From NCBI GenBank assembly GCA_964291335.2, contig OZ219748.1, forward strand, positions 1,984,001 through 2,048,000: a stretch of 64,000 nt of DNA. Reading direction: 5' to 3'. Source of the DNA: G964291335 sp964291335 (lineage in GTDB: Bacteria > Chloroflexota > Dehalococcoidia > Lucifugimonadales > UBA3495). Below the pieces are notes generated by a model. It did not search any database, had not been told where the DNA came from, and saw only the letters and a program-made list of their open reading frames with translations. Positions 18,197 to 26,517 of this stretch are shown here, piece after piece. The stretch's first letter is position 1. The number at the start of each line of letters is the position of its first letter. A program made the translations under genes and the position numbers.

Positions 18197-18910
18197 CTAA
18201 CCCTTCAGGTGGCGGTTAAAGAACTCTATAGTGCGGGGCCAGGCCAGGGCGGCGCCTTCCTCGTTGTGGCGGGCCCCGGTCCAATCCATAAAGGCGTGGT
18301 CGGCGCCGGGGTAGGTATGGAAGGTATGCTCCTTGCCCAAGCGGTTCAGTTCGGCGTCCAGCGCAGCCATGTCCGCCTGCGACGGGTTGGCGTCAATTTC
18401 CCCGAAGTGGAACAGCATCGGGCAATTAATGCCTTCGGTCAGGTCAAAGGGGGACTGGTCGGCGGCGCCCCAGGGAGTCATGATGTTGCCGCCGTAGAAG
18501 GGGACGGTGGCCTTGAAGATGGGGTTGACTGCGGCCATCAGCCAGGCGATACGACCGCCCATGCAGAAGCCGGTTACACCGATGCGGTCGTTATCGATTG
18601 CCGGATTGCTTTTCAGGAAGTCAACGGCGGCGTTCATATCGGCGATAATCTCCGGGTCGCTCAGGTGGCCCAGACGGTCCAGCCGGGGGCCCGACATCGC
18701 CTCCTCGCTCAGCCGGTGGAACAGGTCGGGAACCACGGCCACGTAGCCTTCTTCGGCGAAGCGGTCGGCCATAACCTGGTCGAACTCATCCATACCGCCC
18801 ACGTGAAAGGCAATCACCACGGCAGGAAAGGGGCCGGAACCATCGGGCACGGCGGCGTACAGCGCCATTTCTTCCCCGTTAACAGTCAGCTGCTCCATGA
18901 AAGATGGCAT
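18197..18910 (-). CDS. dienelactone hydrolase family protein
   Basis: A 237-residue alpha/beta hydrolase. Starting at MPSFMEQL, it contains the nucleophile elbow GVTGFCMGGRIAW with a cysteine (G-F-C-M-G-G), the acid-bearing segment around FGEIDANP, and the histidine in YPGADHAFMD. These form the Cys-Asp-His triad of dienelactone hydrolases. The physiological substrate is unknown; homologues hydrolyse lactones or esters in aromatic catabolism. ATG 18910 has GGAGG 9 nt upstream. A 30-bp piece of this gene (18317-18346) recurs at 14441-14470 beyond the SNF2 pair. A small hairpin (AGGGAT-tgt-ATCCCT, 18184-18198) overlaps the stop codon. Confidence 0.9.
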   Translation of the reverse strand: MPSFMEQLTVNGEEMALYAAVPDGSGPFPAVVIAFHVGGMDEFDQVMADRFAEEGYVAVVPDLFHRLSEEAMSGPRLDRLGHLSDPEIIADMNAAVDFLKSNPAIDNDRIGVTGFCMGGRIAWLMAAVNPIFKATVPFYGGNIMTPWGAADQSPFDLTEGINCPMLFHFGEIDANPSQADMAALDAELNRLGKEHTFHTYPGADHAFMDWTGARHNEEGAALAWPRTIEFFNRHLKG

Positions 18911-19218
18911 AGGGGCATACCTCCAAAGTTGTTTTGGTCTTTGGCTTGAGGCCGGGACGCCGGGCATTGCCGGCGCAGTGGCATTGTAGCAGATTAACGG
19001 GAGAGGGGACGGCGGATACACCGGCGCGGACAAGCCGGCCAACCGGCCCCGGCAAAAAGGGCCGGCAAAAAGGGCGGACATAGTTCCGGGCTGCCGGCCT
19101 TGCGGTCAGGGGGGCAGCAGCCCCGGAAAAGCCAGGGGCCGGGCGGATACCTCCGCCCGGCCCCTGGTTGGCTGCGCTGCAACCGCAGCGGCAGCGCCGC
19201 CGGGTCGGCCTTGCTGGG
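18911..19218. other. intergenic, no gene; holds a terminator
   Basis: This 308-nt stretch between the hydrolase start and the end of the surface-protein gene contains the strong hairpin listed separately and a weak TACAAT on the minus strand near 18985 that could serve the hydrolase. Nothing else was recognised. Confidence 0.5.
19127..19167 (-). terminator. intrinsic terminator of the surface-protein gene
   Basis: A perfect 16-bp stem pairs 19132-19147 with 19052+100 onward, that is 19152-19167, around a 4-nt loop. On the minus strand it is followed by CTTTTCC. It lies 52 nt past the stop of the surface-protein gene. Confidence 0.75.
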
Positions 19219-22200
19219 CTACTGCCGCCGCCGGTACAAATATACCCCGACGGCAATTACCACTACCACCGCCAGCCCGATTATTGCCCACAGCAGCCAG
19301 TTGACGCCGCCGGTTTCTGCCGGCGGGGCCGGCGTGGGCGGTATCGGCGTGGCTGTGGGCGGCGAGGGTACTGGCGTGGCCGTCGGTTCGGCGGCGGCCA
19401 TGGCCGGGGCGGCCATGGCGGTGGACGCGACCGTCGGCTCCGGGCGCACCGCGTCCAGGGAACTGTCCGGCAGCAGGGGGATGGCTGTCGCCGTGGCCGT
19501 CGGACTGGGCCGGCTGGTCGGCATCGCCGTGGCGGTGGCCGTTGGCTGCGCCGGCGTTGTTGCCGTGGCCGTCGGCGTGGCCGTTGCTGTCCGCATTACT
19601 GCCGGGGGCCGGGTGCGGGTGGGTATGGCCCGCAGGGTCGGCGTTGGCGTCCGCAGCATGGCCAGCGGCCGCCGGGTCGGCGTGGCGGTGGCGGTGGGCA
19701 GAGCCGGCCGGGTCGCCGTGGGCGTCCGCATTGCCGCTATGGGCCGGGCCGTCGCCGTTGGCGTGCTGGTGGCGGTGGGCGGCAGCGTTGCCGTGGGGGT
19801 TGCGGTGGGCGTGGGCGTGCTGGTTGCTGGCCGCACCACCCGGCGGGTCGGCGTCGGGGTTGCCGCCGCCCGACGTATGGGGGCGCTGCGCACTACTCCG
19901 GGCGGCGGCAGGGGCGTATTGGTCGGTGTGGGCGTTGGCGTGGGCGTATTGGTTGGGGTAGGCGTCGGTGTGGGCGTGTTGGTTGGCGTTGGGGTATTGG
20001 TCGGGGTGGGCGTGGGCGTCGCCGGCGGCTGCGTGGTGAACCGCACTTTTATGCTGGTTACCTTCACCTGATCCCAATCCTCCAGCCGGAGCGTCAGGTA
20101 GCTCACCCCGGTCAGTTCGTCGGTCTTCAGCATCTGCGGCGTCTCCGGGCGTACCAGCGAAATCTTCGCCAGCTCCTCTCCATCAGCGTTGTACGCCCGG
20201 AAATGGGTATCGATGTCGTGGCCCGTCGGTTCGGTCATTATGCTGGCGCCAAACCGCCCGGCCATCGGCTCGGTCAGGTCAAAGCGGAACCAGGTTGCCA
20301 CCAGGCTCCCCCCATCGGCCGCCTCCCGTTCGTTGAAGGACGCCGCCGCCTCTATATCCTGGTTCGCCGCCCGGATGATGTACGGGTCTGCTTCCGTCCC
20401 GGCGCCGCTGGCGATGGACCGGTCCGGCGTGGGCGTCGGCGTGTCGGCAGGAGTGCTGGTTGGTGTTGGCGTGTCGGTAGGCGTGGGCGTATCGGTAGGC
20501 GTGCTGGTAGGCGTGGGGGTGTTGGTCGGGCTCAGCGTTCCCGTCGGCGTGGGCGTGGGGGTGTCGGTAGGCGTGTTGGTGGGCGTGGGCGTATCGGTTG
20601 GCGCACCGCCGGGCGTGTTGGTAGGCGTGGGCGTGTCGGTAGGGGTATTGGTTGGTGTGGGCGTATCGGTGGGCGCACCGCCGGGCGTAGGCGTGGGCGT
20701 ATCGGTTGGCATGCTGGTCGGGGTGGGTGTATCGGTGGGCGCACCGCCGGGCGTGGGCGTGGGCGTATCGGTAGGCGTGCTGGTGGGCGTGGGTGTGGGC
20801 GTGTCGGCCATGGTCGTCGTAGCGGTTGCCGCATCCGAGGCAGCGCTGTTTCCGTCAACGTTCACCGCCCGAACCTTGAAGGCGTACTGCGTGCCGCCGG
20901 CAAGGCCGGTTACCTCGTGGCTGTCCGTCGCCGCGCCGGAGAAGGGAACTATCTGCCAGTTCCCGTAATTGCCCGTTCCCGCTTTCTGCTGGTATTCCCA
21001 CCGGAAGATGCTGGTGTCCTCGGGGTCGGTCCACGCCAGCTTCACCCGGTTGGGGCCGCCGGTGGCGGTCAGGCCCGTCGGCTTGGCCGGCGGCGTCATC
21101 GTTGGGAACGGCGTCGCGGGTTGGTTGTTGGCGTTGATGATCCGGACGATCACCCCCTGCGGCGAAAGGGGACTGACGCTAAGGTCTGCGGCCGCCGCCC
21201 GAACCCGATACTCGCGCGGGTGGCCGTGCTGAGCGCCCGAGGTGTTGGCGCTCTTGCTGCGGTTGCCTTTACCGACCAGACCCGAGACCCGCCGGCCGCC
21301 TCCCGACCACCCCTCGCTGGCTGCATGTCTGTACCGAACCTCCCACCAGGCGACGGCGCTGAGGTTATCCCCGGCCCCCACCGTCCAGCTGACCACCACG
21401 TTGTCTTCGCTTACCGTGGCCGTGACCGTCTCGACTAATACGGGGAGCGTTACGGCCGGTTCCGTGGACGGCAGGCCGGCGCCGGTGGAGTTTACGGCGC
21501 GAACCCGGAACCGCCAGGTAAAGCCCATATTCAGGCCGCTGACCGTGTGCGTGGTGGTGGCTGCGTCCGAACCGGGGATTGGCAGCCACGGCCCGCGGGC
21601 CGCGTTCCCTTTCTTTTGCTGGTACTCGTAGCGCGTGATTGCCTGGCCGACCGGGGCCGTCCAGGTGAGCTTAATGTCCCGGGGGCCGGCCACGCTGCCG
21701 GTGGTATCGGTCGGCGCGCCTGGCGTTACGCCGGGCATGGGCGTGTTGGTCGGCGTCGGCGTGTCCGTCGGCGTTCCCGGCGTAGGCGTAGGTGTATCGG
21801 TCGGCGTGCTGGTAGGCGTGGGCGTATCCGTTGGCGTGCTGGTGGGCGTGGGCGTATCCGTTGGCGTGCTGGTAGGTGTGGGGGTATCGGTTGGGGTAGC
21901 AGTGGGTGTGTCGGTCGGGGTAGCGGTAGGCGTGGGGGTGTTGGTGGGGGTAGCGGTGTGCGTGGGGGTGTTGGTGGGCGGCGCCTCGGTTACCGTGATG
22001 GTGGTGGAGGTGGTCGCTTCCAGGTTCACGTTGCCCGTGCCGGCGCCGTCGGGGCCGCGCCAGCTCCAGGTAACCTTGTGGGTCCCCACGCCGAGGTTGG
22101 CGCAGGGGCTCAGGTCGACGTTCCGCCCGGCGCTGATGCCGGAAACGCTGGTGGTCACGTTAACGCCGTTGGTGGCGTGCCGCAGCGACGCATGGGCGGC

Positions 22201-23001
22201 AACCGCCGGCATGCTTGGCCGGGTCTCCAGGTAAGTTGTGCCCTTGTGCTTGGCCGATAACAGTCTGAAACAGCCCTGTTTCGTGGCGGCCCCGCCCAGG
22301 GAAATAGTCGAGTCTGCTGCCGATACCAGCAGCGGCGCGGCCTGTACCTTGACTGTTACGTTGTAACTACCGCCGGCGGTTGTTGTGCCGGTGAAGGTGT
22401 CCGCGTGCGTGCCGACGGCCAGCGTTTCGCTTCCAAGTGTTTTATAGCTCGGCGACTCACTGGCGCGCACCCGGGCGGAGTCGGTGATGCCCGGCGGCAG
22501 GGTGATGGTTGCCTCGGTTGAACTAACCCGGGCCCCTTTGAAAGCGGAGTTGCGCCTGGGCGCCACTGAAGATACGGCGCCGCTGGAATTTGCAACAAGC
22601 ACGGTGACATCAGGATTAATCACTTTCACGGTCAGGCTGTAGGAGGCGCCGGTGGATGTAGCGCCGGTTACCGTGTGCGTCCCGATCGGCAGCAGTTTGG
22701 TCTGTTCTGACGCCACTCCACCACTGGTGCCGGCGAAAAAGTGCAGCCGAATACTAGAGAAGGGAAACCGGACGTCGGCGGTTATCGTTTTCCCCGAGTA
22801 AGTCACGTCGTAACCGGCGACAGCGTTAACCACCCCGGTGGGGCTGCCGTCTGCCGGGTTCAGGTTAACACGGGCGTGGATGGTGGTCTGGGCCTGCGCC
22901 GGCTGGGACAGGGGGATGAGGCCGGTCAGGAGCAGCGCCAGCAGCCCCAGGGCGAACCCCGGCTTAACCCAGCCTGGTTTTATTGGTGTGAAACGCCGCA
23001 T
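19219..23001 (-). CDS. large Thr-Pro-rich surface protein with Fn3-like domains and C-terminal membrane anchor
   Basis: A 1,260-residue exported protein. An N-terminal signal peptide (FALGLLALLLTGLI, then PAQAQ) leads to beta-rich N-terminal domains of about 330 residues. A first Thr-Pro linker follows, then two fibronectin III-like domains (DIKLTWTAPVGQAITRYEY and VKLAWTDPEDTSIFRWEYQQ). A second Thr-Pro linker precedes a domain like bacterial pre-peptidase C-terminal modules (GTEADPYIIRAAN, then HFRAYNADGEELA). A long Thr/Pro/Ala stalk leads to a membrane helix (WLLWAIIGLAVVVVIAVGV) and a YRRRQ tail. It probably projects from the cell surface in adhesion or matrix roles. ATG 23001 has GGAGG close upstream. 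A 31-base C tract (minus strand) lies 24 nt before the start. Confidence 0.85.
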   Translation of the reverse strand: MRRFTPIKPGWVKPGFALGLLALLLTGLIPLSQPAQAQTTIHARVNLNPADGSPTGVVNAVAGYDVTYSGKTITADVRFPFSSIRLHFFAGTSGGVASEQTKLLPIGTHTVTGATSTGASYSLTVKVINPDVTVLVANSSGAVSSVAPRRNSAFKGARVSSTEATITLPPGITDSARVRASESPSYKTLGSETLAVGTHADTFTGTTTAGGSYNVTVKVQAAPLLVSAADSTISLGGAATKQGCFRLLSAKHKGTTYLETRPSMPAVAAHASLRHATNGVNVTTSVSGISAGRNVDLSPCANLGVGTHKVTWSWRGPDGAGTGNVNLEATTSTTITVTEAPPTNTPTHTATPTNTPTPTATPTDTPTATPTDTPTPTSTPTDTPTPTSTPTDTPTPTSTPTDTPTPTPGTPTDTPTPTNTPMPGVTPGAPTDTTGSVAGPRDIKLTWTAPVGQAITRYEYQQKKGNAARGPWLPIPGSDAATTTHTVSGLNMGFTWRFRVRAVNSTGAGLPSTEPAVTLPVLVETVTATVSEDNVVVSWTVGAGDNLSAVAWWEVRYRHAASEGWSGGGRRVSGLVGKGNRSKSANTSGAQHGHPREYRVRAAAADLSVSPLSPQGVIVRIINANNQPATPFPTMTPPAKPTGLTATGGPNRVKLAWTDPEDTSIFRWEYQQKAGTGNYGNWQIVPFSGAATDSHEVTGLAGGTQYAFKVRAVNVDGNSAASDAATATTTMADTPTPTPTSTPTDTPTPTPGGAPTDTPTPTSMPTDTPTPTPGGAPTDTPTPTNTPTDTPTPTNTPGGAPTDTPTPTNTPTDTPTPTPTGTLSPTNTPTPTSTPTDTPTPTDTPTPTSTPADTPTPTPDRSIASGAGTEADPYIIRAANQDIEAAASFNEREAADGGSLVATWFRFDLTEPMAGRFGASIMTEPTGHDIDTHFRAYNADGEELAKISLVRPETPQMLKTDELTGVSYLTLRLEDWDQVKVTSIKVRFTTQPPATPTPTPTNTPTPTNTPTPTPTPTNTPTPTPTPTNTPLPPPGVVRSAPIRRAAATPTPTRRVVRPATSTPTPTATPTATLPPTATSTPTATARPIAAMRTPTATRPALPTATATPTRRPLAMLRTPTPTLRAIPTRTRPPAVMRTATATPTATATTPAQPTATATAMPTSRPSPTATATAIPLLPDSSLDAVRPEPTVASTAMAAPAMAAAEPTATPVPSPPTATPIPPTPAPPAETGGVNWLLWAIIGLAVVVVIAVGVYLYRRRQ
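19915..20030 (-). repeat. Thr-Pro-Thr coding repeat, stalk region
   Basis: Tandem hexamer-like coding units (TPTPTNTPTPT on the minus strand) near the membrane-proximal stalk of the surface protein. The plus strand shows GTKGGNGT-like runs. Such repeats are prone to length change. Confidence 0.7.
20420..20815 (-). repeat. Thr-Pro coding repeat with interspersed GGAPTDTP units
   Basis: About 130 codons of TPTPTSTPTDTP-type units, interrupted by at least four PGGAPTDTP insertions. This is the longest linker of the surface protein, and near-identical units a few dozen bases apart could recombine. Confidence 0.75.
21735..21980 (-). repeat. Thr-Pro coding repeat between N-terminal and Fn3-like domains
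   Basis: About 80 codons of TPTPTSTPTDTP and TPTATPTD units forming the first flexible linker of the surface protein. Confidence 0.75.
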
Positions 23002-23023
23002 CACCCCTCCACTCCCGGAAACT

Positions 23024-23056
<33 letters not shown>

Positions 23057-23084
23057 ATTTGTTCCGGAACCGGGGCGGTAGCCG

Positions 23085-23113
23085 CCTGTATCTGTCATAA
23101 TCTGCCTCGTCAA
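23085..23113 (-). promoter_or_regulatory. candidate promoter for the surface-protein gene
   Basis: The minus strand has TTGACG (23113-23108), a 17-nt spacer and TACAGG (23090-23085). The -10 is poor (3 of 6). If used, the transcript would start near 23078 and the C31 tract would lie within the leader. Confidence 0.3.
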
Positions 23114-23257
23114 GTTACAGACTGGTTGAGCAGCCCTTCCCGTCAGGGAAACTGCGGCTACCGATTTTAGCAGATAAGTTCCAACAAGGGAATACTTGAA
23201 AGCGAGAGTATTGCCATATTTCCCGGGGGCGGACGGCCGCCCGCGTTCCGGCCAGTC

Positions 23258-23266
23258 TGCTATAAT
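23258..23266 (+). promoter_or_regulatory. extended -10 promoter for the CapA-like gene
   Basis: TGC directly followed by TATAAT (23261-23266), 43 nt before the ATG. No -35 box was found, as expected for an extended -10. Confidence 0.45.
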
Positions 23267-23309
23267 GGCTTCTGCCCCGGATTCAGCCGGCGAATGCCAG
23301 GAGGCGGCG

Positions 23310-24671
23310 ATGATTTACGCTGCGGAGCGCCGTGATATTTCCCTTGCCCTGGGGGGCGATGCCATGATTACCCGCCGGATGCAGGCGTTTCAGGAACCCC
23401 GTTTTCTGCGGCTGGTGGAGCTGCTGCGGAACGCCGATGTTTCTCTGGTTAACCTGGAGATGCTGTTCCATGACTATGAGAGCAGTTGGCAGTGGAGCAG
23501 CGCGACTTATACCCGCTCTGACCCGCGGAACCTGGCCGAGTTGAAGTGGATGGGCGTTGATGCGGTAACTACCGCCAACAACCACTCCTTCGATTTCTCC
23601 GAGGGCGGTTTTCTGACCACCCTGGAACACTGCCGGGAGGCGGACCTGGCCGGCGCCGGCGGGGGGCGCAGCCTGGATGAGGCCCGCGCGCCGGCCTACG
23701 TGGATTCGGCCCGGGGGCGTGTGGCGATAATGGGGGCTACCAGCACCTTCAGCGAGCAGTCCCGGGCCGGGGCCGGCCGGCCCGACTTCAGCGGCCGGCC
23801 CGGGGTTAATGCCCTGCGCCACCACGTAACCCACCACGTGCCGCAGGACGTTTTCGACACGCTGCGGCGGGCGAACCGGGAACTGGGCTACGCCGAGGAA
23901 CAGGCTTTTCAGCGACATTTCGGCTTTCGGGGCGAGGCAGAGGCCCTCGACGCTGACCGCGAAATTGAGTTCCTGGAGCGCAAGTTCGTGGCGGATGAGG
24001 GGTTCGCCGTCCGGACTACCCTGAACGGGGAAGACCAGGCCGGTATCGGCAACTGGATTCGCGGGGCGCAAAAGCAGGCCGACTGGCTGGTCTATGGCGT
24101 CCACTGCCACGAAAGCGGCCCGGAGGGGGAGTTTCACGGCCATTCCCGCCTGTCGCCGCCCCATTTCCTGGTGGATTTTGCCCGCTGGACCATTGACCAG
24201 GGCTGCGCCGCCTTCGTGGGCCACGGCCCCCACTTCTTGCGGGGCATCGAAATCTACCGCAACCGGCCCATTTTTTACAGCCTGGGCAACTTCATCTTTC
24301 AGAACGAGAGCGTTTTATGGCTGCCGCACGAGGCTTACCACCGCTTTAACCTGACTTTCGACCACACGCCGGGGGATTACCTGGATACCAGGTCCGGCAG
24401 CGGAACCCGGGCTTTTGCCGCCGACCCGGTTTTCTGGCAAAGCGTGGTGGCGGTTTGCAGCTATGCCGGCGGCGACCTGAAGGAGGTGCTGCTGTACCCG
24501 ATCGACCTGGGTTTTGGCCGTCCGGTTCCCCAGCGGGGCCGCCCGCTGCTGGCGGAAGAACCGGTGGCGCGGCAAACCTTGCAGTGGCTGCAGGAAGTTT
24601 CCCGTCCCTTTGGCACCCGGATCGCCATTGAGGAGCAGGAGGGCGACCTGGTGGGGGTGATCCGGGTGTAA
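23310..24671 (+). CDS. CapA family (PGA_cap) metallophosphoesterase-like protein
   Basis: A 453-residue member of the family related to poly-gamma-glutamate capsule protein CapA. The opening SLALGGDAMI, the segment DVSLVNLEMLF, the TTANNHSFDFSEGGF block, the YGVHCHE segment and the late VGHGPHFLRGIEI with YSLGNFIFQ follow the family in order. These carry the D, N and H metal ligands of the calcineurin-like fold. No signal peptide or membrane segment is present, so a capsule role is not implied, and the substrate is unknown. AGGAGG lies just upstream of ATG 23310. In-frame codons further upstream were rejected because they precede the promoter and ribosome site. Confidence 0.85.
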   Translation: MIYAAERRDISLALGGDAMITRRMQAFQEPRFLRLVELLRNADVSLVNLEMLFHDYESSWQWSSATYTRSDPRNLAELKWMGVDAVTTANNHSFDFSEGGFLTTLEHCREADLAGAGGGRSLDEARAPAYVDSARGRVAIMGATSTFSEQSRAGAGRPDFSGRPGVNALRHHVTHHVPQDVFDTLRRANRELGYAEEQAFQRHFGFRGEAEALDADREIEFLERKFVADEGFAVRTTLNGEDQAGIGNWIRGAQKQADWLVYGVHCHESGPEGEFHGHSRLSPPHFLVDFARWTIDQGCAAFVGHGPHFLRGIEIYRNRPIFYSLGNFIFQNESVLWLPHEAYHRFNLTFDHTPGDYLDTRSGSGTRAFAADPVFWQSVVAVCSYAGGDLKEVLLYPIDLGFGRPVPQRGRPLLAEEPVARQTLQWLQEVSRPFGTRIAIEEQEGDLVGVIRV

Positions 24672-24717
24672 CGGCTATGCCCTTTGCTTTACTCATTTAC
24701 TTAGAAGGAAGTGCGCT

Positions 24718-25419
24718 TTGCGGAGCCGACAAGTAAAACGGATAGTTTGCCTGGCCAACTCGCGAAAGCCGGGCGGGCGGTGCATCGCCGGACGGGAAGC
24801 GCTGTCCGACGGCAGCTTTGGGCGATGGGTTCGCCCGGTAAGCAGCCGGGACGGGGAGGCGGTTTCCGAAGATGAGCGGCAGTATCGGGGCGGCGCCGAG
24901 CCACGGCTGCTCGATTTAATAGATGTGTCGTTGCTGCAGGAAAAGCGAAATAACTATCAGACGGAGAACTGGCTGCTGGACGCGATGCAGCGTTGGGAAA
25001 AGGCCGGCGCAGTCCCCAAAGACAAAACCGGGCTGCTCGCTGAGCGGCTGCGGACGCTATGGGTTAACGAATATAGCTCCCTCGGCGGACTCAATGACCG
25101 AATTCCGCTGGACATTGCCAGCAGGATTCGACGATCGCTGTGTTTGGTGCAAGTCAATGACCTGCATCTGGCAGTATCCCGGCAGGAGCGCCTCTATGGC
25201 ATTCCACGAACAAGATTGCAGGGGCGCTTTACGCATAACGGGGCTGAATACTGGCTGCGGGTTACTGATCCCGACTACGAAAATCGCTATCGCCAGTTGC
25301 CCCCGGGCAATTACCCGGTGGGCGAAGCCTTCCTTACCTTGAGCCTGGGCGAACCCTTTCAAGGTTATGCCTATAAGCTGATTGCGGCCATCATCCGGCC
25401 CCAGGGGGAACTTCAGTGA
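24718..25419 (+). CDS. dual OB domain-like protein in operon with DUF488 genes
   Basis: A 233-residue protein whose N-terminus (VKRIVCLANSRKPGGRCIAG, then FGRWVRPVS) matches the family called dual OB domain proteins. They are predicted to fold as two oligonucleotide-binding beta barrels. A second barrel would span the YWLRVTDPDYENRY region. TTG 24718 has AGAAGGAA 7 nt upstream. Its stop overlaps the GTG of the next gene as GTGA, and that gene overlaps the third as TTGA, so the three are translationally coupled. A nucleic-acid-linked role, possibly in repair or defence, is inferred from the fold and neighbours. No activity is established. Confidence 0.7.
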   Translation: MRSRQVKRIVCLANSRKPGGRCIAGREALSDGSFGRWVRPVSSRDGEAVSEDERQYRGGAEPRLLDLIDVSLLQEKRNNYQTENWLLDAMQRWEKAGAVPKDKTGLLAERLRTLWVNEYSSLGGLNDRIPLDIASRIRRSLCLVQVNDLHLAVSRQERLYGIPRTRLQGRFTHNGAEYWLRVTDPDYENRYRQLPPGNYPVGEAFLTLSLGEPFQGYAYKLIAAIIRPQGELQ

Positions 25420-26051
25420 GCGCAACCCGGTATCCGGTCTTTACTATTGGCCATTCCAGCCATCATCCCGAAGCATTTTTGCAGTTGCTGCGGCAGGGCG
25501 GCATCACCCTGGTGGCCGATGTGCGCTCTGCGCCCTACAGCCGCTACACTCCCCATTTCAACCATGATTTTCTTCAGGAAATGCTGGAACGCAATGGCCT
25601 GGATTACCGCTTTATGGGGGGCGAGTTGGGAGGCCGGCCGGCGGAGCCGTCCTGCTACGATGCGGCGGGGCGGGTTGACTATGACCGGGTGGCGGAAACC
25701 GATACTTTTGCTGCCGGAATCAGCCGGATTGTTCGCGGCGCAGATGAGGAGCGCATTGCGCTGCTGTGTACCGAAAAAGACCCGTTAGACTGTCACCGTA
25801 CCTTGCTGGTAGCCCGTCAATTAGCTGAAAGGGGGGTTGCCGTCCGGCACATTCTGGCCGATGGGCAGTTGGAAAACCACAACTCCGCGATGGACCGGTT
25901 GCTGGGAAAGTTCAAGCTGCCCCTTAACGGCGATCTGTTTCGGCCTCGAACTGAAGTAGTGGCCGAGGCCCTGGCCCGCCAGGGGGACAGGGTGGCCTAC
26001 GCCAGTGAAAAACCGGCCCCCCGCCGGGATTTCGAGGAGGAGGCTTTTTGA
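25416..26051 (+). CDS. DUF488 family protein (first copy)
   Basis: A 211-residue DUF488 protein. It shows the family's VFTIGHSSHHPEAF opening, the VADVRSAPYSRYTPHFN strand, GLDYRFMGGELGGRP, and the paired-Cys motif LLCTEKDPLDCHR near residue 125. DUF488 proteins are predicted to bind nucleotides or nucleic acids through that Cys-Cys-His-Arg cluster; the function is unproven. The GTG start overlaps the previous stop by 4 nt. The C-terminal 50 residues after DGQLENHNSAMDRLL are an extension not needed for the core. Confidence 0.85.
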   Translation: MSATRYPVFTIGHSSHHPEAFLQLLRQGGITLVADVRSAPYSRYTPHFNHDFLQEMLERNGLDYRFMGGELGGRPAEPSCYDAAGRVDYDRVAETDTFAAGISRIVRGADEERIALLCTEKDPLDCHRTLLVARQLAERGVAVRHILADGQLENHNSAMDRLLGKFKLPLNGDLFRPRTEVVAEALARQGDRVAYASEKPAPRRDFEEEAF

Positions 26052-26485
26052 GGCTTTATACCATCGGTTTTACCAGAAAGCCGGCCGCGCGCTTCTTTGG
26101 TTTGCTCCGGCAGTCCGCTGCGGAACGGCTGGTGGACGTAAGGCTGAACAATGTCTCCCAACTGTCCGGTTTCGCCAAGCGGGACGATCTGGCCTATTTT
26201 CTCCGCAAAATCTGCCGCATGGAATATGTCCACCGGCCCGACCTTGCGCCCACCAAAGAGCTGCTGGATGGTTACCGCAAGGAACATAAGGATTGGGCGA
26301 TTTACGAGCGTCAGTTCATTGACCTGCTGGAATACCGCTGCGCCGGGCAGCCGGAGCTGCGGAACCTGCTTGCCAACAGCTGCCTGCTGTGCAGCGAGGA
26401 TCAGCCTCGGCATTGCCACCGCCGTCTGGTGGCCGAGTATCTGCAGCGGCAGTGGCCGGACATTGAAATTATCCATTTGGTTTAG
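26048..26485 (+). CDS. DUF488 family protein (second, shorter copy)
   Basis: A 145-residue DUF488 protein starting LYTIGFTRKPAARFF. It has VDVRLNNVSQLSGFAKRDDL and the cysteine motif LLCSEDQPRHCHRRLVAEYL. It lacks the LGGRP segment of the first copy and belongs to the compact subfamily. The TTG start overlaps the preceding stop as TTGA, with GAGGAGG upstream. Two different DUF488 types in one operon suggests a heteromeric complex with the OB protein, by inference. The selenoprotein-like lipoprotein begins 33 nt later on the same strand. Confidence 0.85.
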   Translation: MRLYTIGFTRKPAARFFGLLRQSAAERLVDVRLNNVSQLSGFAKRDDLAYFLRKICRMEYVHRPDLAPTKELLDGYRKEHKDWAIYERQFIDLLEYRCAGQPELRNLLANSCLLCSEDQPRHCHRRLVAEYLQRQWPDIEIIHLV

Positions 26486-26517
26486 GGGGGCAGCGCCCTC
26501 CATCAGAGAGGCTTTTG

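Noticed and set aside
20189..20968. A plus-strand frame coding Val-Gly repeats, collagen or elastin-like
   Set aside because: It is the complement of the Thr-Pro linkers of the surface protein. The minus frame has a signal peptide, Fn3-like domains and a membrane anchor.
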